In this document: one piece after another, positions 27,762 through 37,903 of the stretch | Numbering within the stretch: the stretch's first letter is position 1 | How the letters are laid out: every line of letters begins with the position of its first letter | NCBI RefSeq assembly: GCF_905475395.1 | Contig: NW_025408251.1 | Coordinates: 62,001 to 126,000 of the forward strand | Length of the DNA: 64,000 bases | Origin: Chrysoperla carnea | Taxonomy: Eukaryota > Arthropoda > Insecta > Neuroptera > Chrysopidae | Reading direction: 5' to 3' | Translations under genes and position numbers: made by a program | Notes under the pieces: generated by a model | What the model was told of the DNA's origin: nothing | The model's input: only the letters and a program-made list of their open reading frames with translations | Databases searched by the model: none

Positions 27762-30700
27762 CTAACGACCTCTAAGAAAAAATGGGCGTAAATTATAGAT
27801 GGAGGCTCCAATGGTTGTTTTGTTTTTGACATTTCGTGAAGTTTTTAGTCTAACTGATGTTGGAGACGAAAATTTGATGATCTTGAAAGGTCCAGTATAT
27901 TTCGCAGCAAATTTTGATGAAGTATTGTGATTTGTATTAGGTGCAAGATTCTTAACCATAACTAATTGGCCAACTTTGTACTTGGATACTGAAGGTCTGT
28001 TCAATGTTTTAGAAACACGTTGTTGATGTGTAATCTTTAAAGCATTTTCAATTTGTTGTTGTGATGGTTTTGTATCACTTGTTAATATATCGGTCAGTTC
28101 GTTGATTAAAATAAATGGCGTATTTAATTTACGACCAAAATATGCTTCAGCAGGAGTTGTTTTTGTAGTTGTTTTATAAGAATTATTGTAATTGAACAAC
28201 GTAAAGCTAAGGAATTTGCTCCAATTTTTGTGTTGTTGGGAATATTCCTTTAGCACGCATCCTAAGTTATATTTGATGGCTTTATTTAGAGTTTCGGCCA
28301 TATTGCTTCCTGGCGAATATGGTGAAGAATATGCTGCCCTAATACAATTATTAAATAAAAATGTTTTCCATTTAATTGATGAAAATGCTGGACCATTGTC
28401 TGATACTACGGTAATACAATATCCATTTTCCAGGAAAATCTTCTGCATTAGTGATATGGCAACATCCGCAGTTTGGCTTCGACATGGGAAAGCGAAAGCG
28501 TATTTGCTGAAACCATCTAAAACAGAAAATATGTATTTAAATCCCTCTGGAGATCGAATAATGGGACCAATAAAGTCAACGTACAAGATTTTAAAAATTG
28601 CGTCAGGTACTGTACTGGATAATTGGATTTTATCATTCCGTGTGTACGGTCTAATTGTTTGACAAACTTCGCAAGATCTTACGTAGTCTCTAACCTTTGC
28701 ATAAAGGTTTTTATGGTAAAAAATTTTACTAATTTCACGAAAGGTTTTTATTACCGAATTATGTGTTGAGTACTTGGAGTCGTGAAAGTACCTCAAAACA
28801 TAATTCAGCAAGGTGTCTGGTAATACAATTCTTCTCAGTTTATTTTTACCCACGAATTTGAAAAGCAAACCGTCCTTTATGCAAAAATTAGAGACATCCA
28901 TCTGGGATCGTATGTTCCGATAGATGATTTCGCACTCGGGCGAGTTTCGCTGTTCGTTTTTTATGGATAAAAAGTCGAAATTGGATTTACTCAAAACGTT
29001 GAGAGAATTAATTGAATTTACGTTATTTGTTCGTAAGTTTTCACTTTCATTAAGTTCACTAGGCTTTACAGCATTAGGTTGATCTAAAGAATTTTTGATT
29101 TTATTTATGATAGAAACATATCCGGGATCGTCACTATGTTTAGCTTTCATTTTTACAAATTTAGCGTCAGCAACATCGTCGCTCTGTTGAAAATGAGTAC
29201 AGTTTACATCCTGTGATTCATAGAGTCTGGAGAGAAAATCGGCCATATTATTATGTTGGCCCTTAATATGTTCGGGCGTGAAATCAAATCTGGAAATTTT
29301 AAGAATCCAGCGCGAGAGTTTATTGAATCTGGCCGGAGAGTTGAATAACCAAAGGAGAGAACTGCAATCGGTCTGAAGCGTAAATTTACGATCGAGTAAG
29401 AAATCTTTAAACTTATCGAGAGCATTGATCACTGCTAGCATTTCTAACTCATGTGCATTGTAACGAATTTCTGCAGGATTTAATTTTCTGGAGCAGTACA
29501 TGATTGGGTGGATACCGTCATCGTGTTTTTGTAGTAATACGGCTCCTAATCCACTAGCTGAACCATCGGTTTGGAGTATAAATGGTTTATCGAATTGTGG
29601 ATGCTTCAAAACAGGTGCATTGGTTAGTGCTTTTTTTAATTTTGCAATTGACTCTAAATGAATATTCGTGATTTTAAATTTGATACCTTTTTTCTTTAGG
29701 TCGTTTAACGGTGCGACAATTTGACTAAACATAGGAATATAACGAGCATAGAAAGCGGCTGCTCCAATTAATCGGGATATTTCTTTGACGTTTTTGGGTG
29801 TAGGCATATCGTTAATAGCTTGAACTTTCAATGGGTCTATAAAGCGACCTTCAGCGGATATGACACTACCCAACAGACGTATACGGGACATACAAAATCT
29901 AGCTTTTTCTGGATTTAGGGTAATACCGATTGATTTAATTTTCGTAAATAATATATTTAAATGGTTTAGGTGTGAATCTATATCTGGAGAATGTACAATA
30001 AGATCGTCGTAATATATTTACAGAAATTTATGACGGAATTCCGCTAAATTAGCGTTCAGGAATCTAGCTAAAGCTTGAGAAGAAACGTTCAGTCCAAAGG
30101 GCATAAAGTTATAATGATAGGTGGAGTATTGGGTAACGATTGCAGTGACATGTTTAGATTCTTCAGCGAGTTTTATCTGGTTAAAAGCCGATTTCATGTC
30201 AATTAAAGAAAAAACTTTAGAGTTACCTAAACTAGCGAAAATGTGTGCTATATTGGCTGAACTCATTGGATCGAACTGTATATGTTTATTCAGGTATCTG
30301 TAGTCGGCCACTAGTCTATATGAGTTGTCTTTCTTTTTAACAAAAAAAACAGGGGCACTGTAACTAGAATTAGATTCAGACAGTATTCCTTGTTCGACAA
30401 GTTTTAAAATATGTTGATCGAGTAGTTTTGCTTTATCGGGTGCCAAATAGTATGGGGCTTTACAAACTGGAATATTGTCTTTTAATTTAATTTTATACTC
30501 AAAATTTTTGGCGACGCCAGGTATGTCTGAAAAGATAGTTTCGAATTTTTTTAGTAGTGAATCCAATATTTTATTTTGTTTAAAAGTCATATTTACTTTA
30601 GCTTCGCAAATGGTATTAACTATCCGATTAGAATTATTAAATCCTGAAAATGGTATTTCAATTTTAGGATCATGTTGGAATTTAATAACGGATTTAAAGA

Positions 30701-31064
30701 AATCCAAGATAATATTACAATGACGTAGTGTTTTTACACCTAAGATAGCTTCGAAAGGAAGATTGTTAATCACATGAAAAGTCTGAGTCCACGAAAATTT
30801 ACCGAATTTGAAATGTAGATCAACCAGAGAGGTACAATTGAGATAATTATTACCGGGTAAGGAAATATTAATATAAGTAGATTTGGTAAAAATATTTTTA
30901 TTTAAAAGTTGAACCTTTTTTAAGGTTGAAGACCTTATAGCGTTAAGGGTTGCTCCCGAATCGAATAAAGTGAGAATAGGGAGTCCTAAAATAAAAATGG
31001 TCTGTGTTGGAAGGATTGAATAATTTAAATCTTTGTTAAAAACGCAAAATCTGGGGTCGATTAG
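27762..31064 (-). pseudogene. pol: Gypsy-1 pol: protease, reverse transcriptase, RNase H, integrase (one in-frame stop)
   Basis: Read in the -1 frame after gag, this spans about 1100 codons. In order it shows: protease with the DSGA active site (30951-30962); RT motifs LVADYRYLNKH, FSLIDMKSAF and FMPFGL, then YYDD (30003-30014); RNase H with QTDGSASG, the NAHELE glutamates, LQTDCSS and NMADFLSR; an integrase HHCC finger (HDSKYSTH ... CEVC); a catalytic core with YVDFIG, SDNGPAF and AETLN; and a C-terminal GPF motif. A single TAA at 30018-30020 interrupts RT one codon before YYDD. The same frame resumes at once, so this is a point nonsense change or a sequencing error, not a frameshift. The product would be processed inside virus-like particles to copy and integrate the element. 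Confidence 0.93.
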
Positions 31065-32071
31065 TTTTTTGAATTGTTAGAATTAAAAGAGGTATTATTT
31101 TCTTTAAATTTACGTTTTCTGCAATACTGAATAGTGTGTGTATTTGATTTACAGTAATTGCAAAAAAATTTATTATTTGTTTTAGTATTGACCTCATTCG
31201 TAACTGAAGGAGGAGTTACAGGAGGAATGATTCTTCCTTGAATTTCTTCGATTTTAGTCACCAATTTATATAAGTCCGTATAGTTACATGGAATGGAATT
31301 CAGTCCCATAATTGTGAGTACTGAGCTATTTGCGTGTGCAAAAATAATTTCTATGATTTGTGCTTCGGATAACTCGGGTGACAAAATTTTAGCGAAATTG
31401 ATAATATCAGAAGTAAATGTTGAAAATTTCTCGTCTTGCATCTGGGAACGACGAACAAGCTTATCAAGTAAAAGTTGTTTTGATAAAGGTGAAATGTAAA
31501 TTTCTAATAAATTGCTTCTAATCTCCGACCAATTTAAGGTTGAAGCGATGCAATCGGACCAAAGATTTTGTGCATTTGAGGCACATCTATTAATGAGAGC
31601 TTTTTTTAAAATTTCTTGAGGAAGTAAATCAATATCGATTAAATGTTGTGTGTCCGAAATAAATTTTATAATACTAACGGGGTTAGATATGTCGAGCACA
31701 GTTACATTATTAATGAAGCTATCAATGCTTGGTTTTGCATAAAAGTTTGTAGGGTTATCCGAAGTATTTCGACTGGAAACGGTCGAAGAATTTTGTATAA
31801 TTGAGGTAGAAATGATATTTAAATGGTTTGTTAATTGACTTATCTGGTCGTTTTGTTGTTGTATAGCATTCTGCATATCCATAAGTTGACTTGCGGAACT
31901 ATGTAATATATTGGTAGTGGCTGCAACTTGGGTTGTGATGGTGGCCATATTGATTGCCGATGCTGTTCCTGGGGTATTAAATATATCGTCAGGATTTGGT
32001 GTAGTAACCCGACCATTAGGGTGACTTGAAGGCGATTTAGTTCTCCGATCAGCGCTTCTAGTGAGTGGCAT
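31061..32071 (-). CDS. gag: Gypsy-1 gag (capsid/nucleocapsid)
   Basis: Structural protein of the virus-like particle. I prefer the Met at 32071 (MPLTRSADRR), giving 336 residues. The frame is open to a Met at 32164, but that extension is a hydrophobic stretch (FFIFLLSICFYYP) atypical for a Gag N-terminus. The N-terminal third is Ser/Thr/Asn-rich with a Gln-rich, possibly coiled-coil segment. The middle is helical and resembles a retrotransposon capsid domain (LLLDKLVRRSQMQDEKFSTF). The C-terminus has one canonical CX2CX4HX4C zinc knuckle (CNYCKSNTHTIQYC) that would bind RNA. It ends at TAA 31061-31063, which directly follows the slippery heptamer AAAAAAC, so a fraction of ribosomes should continue into pol. 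Confidence 0.92.
   Translation of the reverse strand: MPLTRSADRRTKSPSSHPNGRVTTPNPDDIFNTPGTASAINMATITTQVAATTNILHSSASQLMDMQNAIQQQNDQISQLTNHLNIISTSIIQNSSTVSSRNTSDNPTNFYAKPSIDSFINNVTVLDISNPVSIIKFISDTQHLIDIDLLPQEILKKALINRCASNAQNLWSDCIASTLNWSEIRSNLLEIYISPLSKQLLLDKLVRRSQMQDEKFSTFTSDIINFAKILSPELSEAQIIEIIFAHANSSVLTIMGLNSIPCNYTDLYKLVTKIEEIQGRIIPPVTPPSVTNEVNTKTNNKFFCNYCKSNTHTIQYCRKRKFKENNTSFNSNNSKN
31064..31070 (-). promoter_or_regulatory. Gypsy-1 programmed -1 frameshift site, A AAA AAC
   Basis: On the coding strand the gag codons read TCA AAA AAC TAA. The heptamer A-AAA-AAC fits X-XXY-YYZ in the gag frame and abuts the stop. The -1 frame from here is open through protease and into RT, with DSGA about 110 nt downstream. 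A stimulatory downstream structure was not evaluated. Confidence 0.85.
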
Positions 32072-32227
32072 GATTGGATAATAAAAACAAATGCTCAACA
32101 AAAAAATAAAGAAATTAGTAATAACCTGTAAAAAATTATGATTACGAGTGTATAATGATTTCAATAAATATTAAAGCAACAAATAAGTTTCATTTTGGAG
32201 TTTAAAACGGTTTTATCTGCTACCAAT
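32072..32227 (-). other. Gypsy-1 5' untranslated leader
   Basis: 156 nt between the 5' LTR and the preferred gag start. It carries the primer-binding site at its 5' end and an upstream in-frame ATG at 32164. Confidence 0.7.
32216..32225 (-). promoter_or_regulatory. Gypsy-1 primer-binding site for initiator tRNA-Met
   Basis: In element sense, two bases after the 5' LTR the sequence is TGGTAGCAGA. That is complementary to the conserved UCUGCUACCA 3' end of eukaryotic initiator tRNA-Met, the primer used by Ty1, Ty3 and copia. The tRNA sequence is from memory. The match stops after 10 nt. Confidence 0.8.
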
Positions 32228-33881
32228 TGATAAATAATAAAAAAAATATATATAATACTATCAATTGATAAATAAGAAAAATAAACAAATGTTAGAAAAG
32301 ATAAATGTATTTGATAATAATAAAATATGAATAGCTTATCTTTCTGATAATTTAAATAAATAAAACAATTAGGAAATTATTAAAAAAGAGATTTAAAGGT
32401 AAGTATTGGAAATATAAATATATATTGGAAATGTTTCTGCGTGCTGGGCCCGTTTTACGCATGAGGTCGCAAACCTTTTCCGTTTAGTGCTCCAAAATTT
32501 AAAAACAGAATGTTGCCTGTAAAATTGTAATGAATTGAAAAAATAGTAAACAATAAATATCAATAAACATCAACCTTTGTTTTATTTATATAACATTTGC
32601 TTTTTTGAGAATATATTACAATAAAATTGTTACAATGGTTTTACCACCAAAAGAAATAACAGTATTAATTTTACATATCGAAAAAGAGAAGTTATTAACT
32701 TCGAGGCAAAAGGCAATATAGTTGCAAACTATATTTTCTTCTTAAGTTATTCAGTATCGAATAACCTTAAACATATTACAATGACTTATTTACATCTATT
32801 TATTTTAAAACTACAAATTAATTAACAAACGGTAATGATATTTATCGTATTAAATCTTGACATATTAAAAAACATTAACCTCACAAAATTGATCGATTTA
32901 CCATACTAAGAAGCATGATCAAAAACAAAGTATAAATTGGATAATTCAAAAATAATCAAATTTAAAGTAAGTATTTTAAATTATCAAAATAAAGTTACTT
33001 AAATTAAATCAAAAATATAATTTTACAGATTAAATTATAACATGGACGATGAATAGAAAATTAATTTCATACAATCAAAATGTTTCGTCTATGAGATATG
33101 GAATTTACAAAAAATCTTCTTTAGAAAATGCGATTCATTTCGTGGTACGAAATAACATATTATTTATATAAAAAGGTATCGCATGTTATCTACTAGAAAT
33201 TATCACTAATTTAAAATACAGTATACTTAGAAATTAATCAATTTTAGATGAGAATAAAATATTAAAAAGAATAGCTATAAAAGTTATTACCCAGATTCAA
33301 CATTTTGCGTTACGAATTATAATTCAAAAAGAACGACAATAAAGTTTAGATTATAAAGGTAAATTAAGAAATATTAAAATAATATAAATCGCTACTCACA
33401 TTTCATTTCTATTAAATTTATATAGTTAAGTACATCAAAAATTTTGGAACCATAATGGATGACCAAACGTTTCAAATGGCTTTTTAAATTATTCATCCAT
33501 ACCAAATGTAAAACATGGCGATATTCATATTAAAAAATGTTAAAAAACATGTTTACCATGTGGTAAATTTAAGATTGCGCCATGATGGAAACCAAAAAAA
33601 AATAAAATGTATGCAACGAAATGTAACGTGTCCGTTACTGAGTACAGAAGACTGAAGTCAACTGACTGTATGTTCAACTGAACTTTACTGACTGAATGTT
33701 GAAACTGAATCATCGTCGTTCTTCAAGAACCTTAGGTAGGAAGTATCCTTCTCTTAGTTTTTAAATAACAGTGACCTCTAGTTGTTTTTTAGAACTATTA
33801 AACTTAAGAAAAATAAAATTACTATTATTTGTATAAATTTCAAATTGATTATCAATTACAATTTTAAAAAATTGATTATCA
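32228..33881 (-). repeat. Gypsy-1 5' LTR
   Basis: 1654-bp direct repeat of 26011-27645. It has a 19-bp insertion relative to the other LTR at about 32551-32569, made of two CAATAAA-containing halves, and about three visible substitutions. It should hold the promoter for minus-strand transcription. I did not identify a convincing start site. Confidence 0.95.
32426..32477 (+). other. Initiator-tRNA-Met-like block inside the Gypsy-1 5' LTR
   Basis: Second copy of the block described at 26209-26260, with GCGTGCTGGGCCC at 32439-32451. In the element RNA it lies roughly 210-250 nt upstream of the primer-binding site and would be complementary to the D-arm and anticodon-arm side of the same tRNA that primes at the PBS. 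Confidence 0.55.
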
Positions 33882-33885
33882 ACAA
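33882..33885. other. Gypsy-1 target-site duplication, right copy (ACAA)
   Basis: ACAA directly after the LTR terminal CA, followed by ATCATTG, which resumes the interrupted monomer. Confidence 0.9.
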
Positions 33886-36800
33886 ATCATTGAAATTTTT
33901 TATCAAAGTAACTCAAAATGTATACATGGAGGTCCTTTATGACTGGATTAAGTATAAATAAGCCAAAAATGATCAAATTTGACATTTTTCGAAAGAAAAA
34001 ACATTTTTTGAAATTTTCCGATTTTAAAACTAGAATGTCATGACTATACAAATCATTGAAATTTTGATCCAAGTAAGTTAAAATGTATACATAGAGGTCC
34101 TTCATGACTGGACTAAGTATAAATAAGCCAAAAATGATCAAATTTGACATTTTTCGATAGAAAAAACATTTTTTGAAAAATTTCGATTTTTCAATAAGAG
34201 AGTCATGACTATACAAATCATTGAAATTTTGGTCCAACTAAGTCAAATTGTATACAAAGAGGTCCTTTATGACTGGACTTAGTATAAATAAGCCAAAATT
34301 GATCAAATTTGACATTTTTGGAAAGAAAAAAATTTTTTTGAAAATTTCCGATTTTAAAACTAGAATGTCATGACTATACAAATCATTGAAATTTTGATCC
34401 AAGTAAGTCAAAATGTATACATAGAGGTCCTTTATGACTGGACTAAGTATAAATAAGCCAAAAATGATCAAATTTGACATTTTTCGATAGAAAAAACATT
34501 TTTTGAAAATTTCCGATTTTACAACTAGAATGTCATGACTATACAAATCATTGAAATTTTGATCCAAGTAAGTCAGTATGTACACATAGAGCTCCTTTAT
34601 GACTGGACTAAGTATAAATAAGCCAAAAATGATCAAATTTGACATTTTTCGATAGAAAAAACATTTTTTGATAATTTCCGATTTTACAATAAGAGAGTCA
34701 TGACTATTAAAATCATTGAAATTAAGTATAAATAAGCCAAAAATGATCACATTTGACATTTTTCGATAGAAAAAACATTTTTTGAAAATTTCCGATTTTA
34801 CAACAAGAGAGTCATGACTATACAAATCATTGAAATTTTGATCCAAGTAAGTCAAAATGTATCCATAGATATCCTTTAAGACTGGACTGAGTATAAATAA
34901 GCCAAAAATGATCAAAGTTGACATTATTCGATAGAAAAAACATTTTTTGAAATTTTCCGATTTTACAACTAGAATGTCATGACTATACAAATCATTGAAA
35001 TTTTGATCCAAGTAAATCAAAATGTATACATAGAGATCCTTTATGACTGGACTAAGTATAAATAAGCCAAAAATGATCAAATTTGACACATTTCGATAGA
35101 AAAAACATTTTTTGAAAATTTTCGATTTTTCAATAAGAGAGTCATGACTATACAAATCATTGAAATTTTGGTCCAACTAAGTCAAATTGTATACAAAGAG
35201 GTCCTTTATGACTGGACTTAGTATAAATAAGCCAAAAATGATCAAATTTGACATTTTTCGATAGAAAAAACATTTTTTGAAAATTTCCGATTTTACAACT
35301 AGAAGGTCATGACTATACAAATCATTGAAATTTTGGTCCAAGTAAGTCAAAATGTATACATAGAGGTAATTTATGACTGGAATAAGTATAAATAAGCCAA
35401 AAATGATCAAATTTGACATTTTTCGAAAGAACAAACATTTTTTGAAAATTTTCGATTTTTCAACAAGAGAGTCATGACTGTACAAATCATTGAAATTTTG
35501 ATCCAAGTAAGTCAAAATGTATACATAGAGGTCCTTTATGACTGGACTAAGTATAAGTAAGCCAAAAATGATCAACTTTGACATTTTTCGATAGAAAAAA
35601 CATTTTTTGAAAATTTTCGATTTTTCAACAAGAGAGTGATGACTGTACAAATCATTGAAATTTTGATCCAAGTAAGTCAAAATGTATACATAGAGGTCCT
35701 TCATGACTGGACTAAGTATAAATAAGCCAAAAATGATCAAATTTGACATTTTTCGATAGAAAATACATTTTTTGAAAATTTTCGATTTTTCAACAAGAGA
35801 GTCATGACTAAGCAAATCATTGAAATTTTGATCCAAGTAAGTCAATATGTACACATAGAGCTCTTTTATGACTGGACTAAGTATAAATAAGCCAAAAATG
35901 ATCAAATTTGACACATTTCGATAGAAAAAACATTTTTTGAAAATTTTCGATTTTTCAATAAGAGAGTCATGACTATACAAATCATTGAAATTTTGGTCCA
36001 ACTAAGTCAAATTGTATACAAAGAGGTCCTTTATGACTGGACTTAGTATAAATAAGCCAAAAATGATCAAATTTGACATTTTTCGATAGAAAAAACATTT
36101 TTTGAAAATTTCCGATTTTACAACTAGAAGGTCATGACTATACAAATCATTGAAATTTTGGTCCAAGTAAGTCAAAATGTATACATAGAGGTAATTTATG
36201 ACTGGAATAAGTATAAATAAGCCAAAAATGATCAAATTTGACATTTTTCGAAAGAAAAAACATTTTTTGAAAATTTTCGATTTTTCAACAAGAGAGTCAT
36301 GACTATACAAATATTTGAAATTTTGATCCAATTAAGTCAAAATGTATGCATAGAGGTCCTTTATGACTGGACTAAGTATAAATAAGCCAAAAATGATCAA
36401 ATTTGACATTTTTCGATAGAAAAAACATTTTTTGAAAATTTCCGATTTTACAACTAGAATGTCATTACTATACAAATCAGTGAAATTTTGATCCAAGTAA
36501 GTCAAAATGTATACATAGAGGTCCTTCATGACTGGACTAAGTATAAATGAGCCAAAAATGATCAAATTTGACATTTTTCGATAGAAAAAACATTTTTTGA
36601 AAATTTTCGATTTTTCAACAAGAGAGTCATGACTGTACAAATCATTGAAATTTTTATCCAAGTAAGTCAAAATGTATACATAGAGGTCCTTTATGACTGG
36701 ACTAAGTATAAGTAAGCCAAAAATGATCAACTTTGACATTTTTCGATAGAAAAAACATTTTTTGAAAATTTTCGATTTTTCAACAAGAGAGTGATGACTG

Positions 36801-37631
36801 TACAAATCATTGAAATTTTGATCCAAGTAAGTCAAAATGTATACATAGAGGTCCTTCATGACTGGACTAAGTATAAATAAGCCAAAAATGATCAAATTTG
36901 ACATTTTTCGATAGAAAATACATTTTTTGAAAATTTTCGATTTTTCAACAAGAGAGTCATGACTAAACAAATCATTGAAATTTTGATCCAAGTAAGTCAA
37001 TATGTACACATAGAGCTCCTTTATGACTGGACTAAGTATAAATAAGCCAAAAATGATCAAATTTGACATTTTTCGATAGAAAAAACATTTTTTGAAAATT
37101 TCCGATTTTACAATAAGAGAGTCATGACTATTAAAATCATTGAAATTTTGATCCAAGTAGGTCAAAACGTATACATAGAGGTCCTTTATGACTGGACTAA
37201 GTATAAATAAGCCAAAAATGATCAAATTTGACATTTTTCGATAGAAAAAACATTTTTTGAAAATTTCCGATTTTACAACTAGACTGTCATGACTATACAA
37301 ATCATTGAAATTTTTATCAAAGTAACTCAAAATGTATACATGGAGGTCCTTTATGACCTGATTAAGTATAAATAAGCCAAAAATGATCAAATTTGACATT
37401 TTTCGAAAGAAAAAACATTTTTTGAAATTTTCCGATTTTAAAACTAGAATGTCATGACTATACAAATCATTGAAATTTTGGTCCAAGTAAGTAAAAATGT
37501 ATACATAGAGGTAATTTATGACTGGAATAAGTATAAATAAGCCAAAAATGATCAAATTTGACATTTTTCGAAAGAAAAAACATTTTTTGAAAATTTTCGA
37601 TTTTTCAACAAGAGAGTCATGACTATACAAA
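33886..37631 (-). repeat. 165-bp satellite array, minus orientation, between the two gypsy elements
   Basis: Continuation of the monomer split by Gypsy-1. It contains a truncated 114-bp monomer at about 34722-34735, where 'gaaatt' jumps to 'aagtataa' with 51 bp missing. From about 34238 onward it is the first unit of a tandem duplication of about 6 kb that recurs at 44654-48703. It ends with the CAAA target duplication of Gypsy-2 (37628-37631). Confidence 0.96.
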
Positions 37632-37903
37632 TGTAAGTTATTAGTTTATTGAATAAATAACGAGATTGTATTTAATCCTGAAAGGAATACATTGACAAAA
37701 TTATATAAAGGAATTACACTAAATTTACAAACAAAAACATACCTGAAAGGAATAAATTAAATTACAACGTTATTTAATAGAATGTCCACTAATAAACGTT
37801 TATGATTCTAACACAATATAAATTATAAAAATCTTTAGTTCAGGTATGTCAATTGAAACAAAAGTAAACAATTATATCACTATGGAAGTGATAATAATTT
37901 ACA
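37632..37903 (-). repeat. Gypsy-2 3' LTR
   Basis: 272 bp, no difference seen from 42378-42649. It contains a direct repeat CCTGAAAGGAATA (37677-37689 and 37742-37754). The second copy abuts AATTAAATTACAA (37755-37767), the complement of the primer site. An AATAAA on the coding strand (37645-37650) lies about 13 nt from the LTR end. Confidence 0.95.

Larger units (their letters stand above)
26011..33881 (-). mobile_element. Gypsy-1: full-length Ty3/gypsy LTR retrotransposon (7.87 kb)
   Basis: Complete element on the minus strand with two LTRs beginning TG and ending CA, and a 4-bp target duplication ACAA. In element order: 5' LTR (right), initiator-Met-type PBS, gag, -1 frameshift site, protease-RT-RNase H-integrase, 3' LTR (left). 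There is no env ORF, since only 116 nt separate pol from the 3' LTR. The LTRs differ by about three substitutions and one 19-bp indel that I could find by eye, so the insertion is young. One in-frame stop in RT makes this copy probably non-autonomous. The purine tract expected just upstream of the 3' LTR is missing on the coding strand. Confidence 0.95.

Noticed and set aside
28192..28662. 156-codon plus-strand ORF in Gypsy-1
   Set aside because: Antisense shadow of the integrase coding region.
32072..32164. N-terminal extension of Gypsy-1 Gag with a signal-like hydrophobic segment
   Set aside because: More likely leader sequence that happens to be open. The MPLTRS start fits Gag better. Kept only as an alternative.
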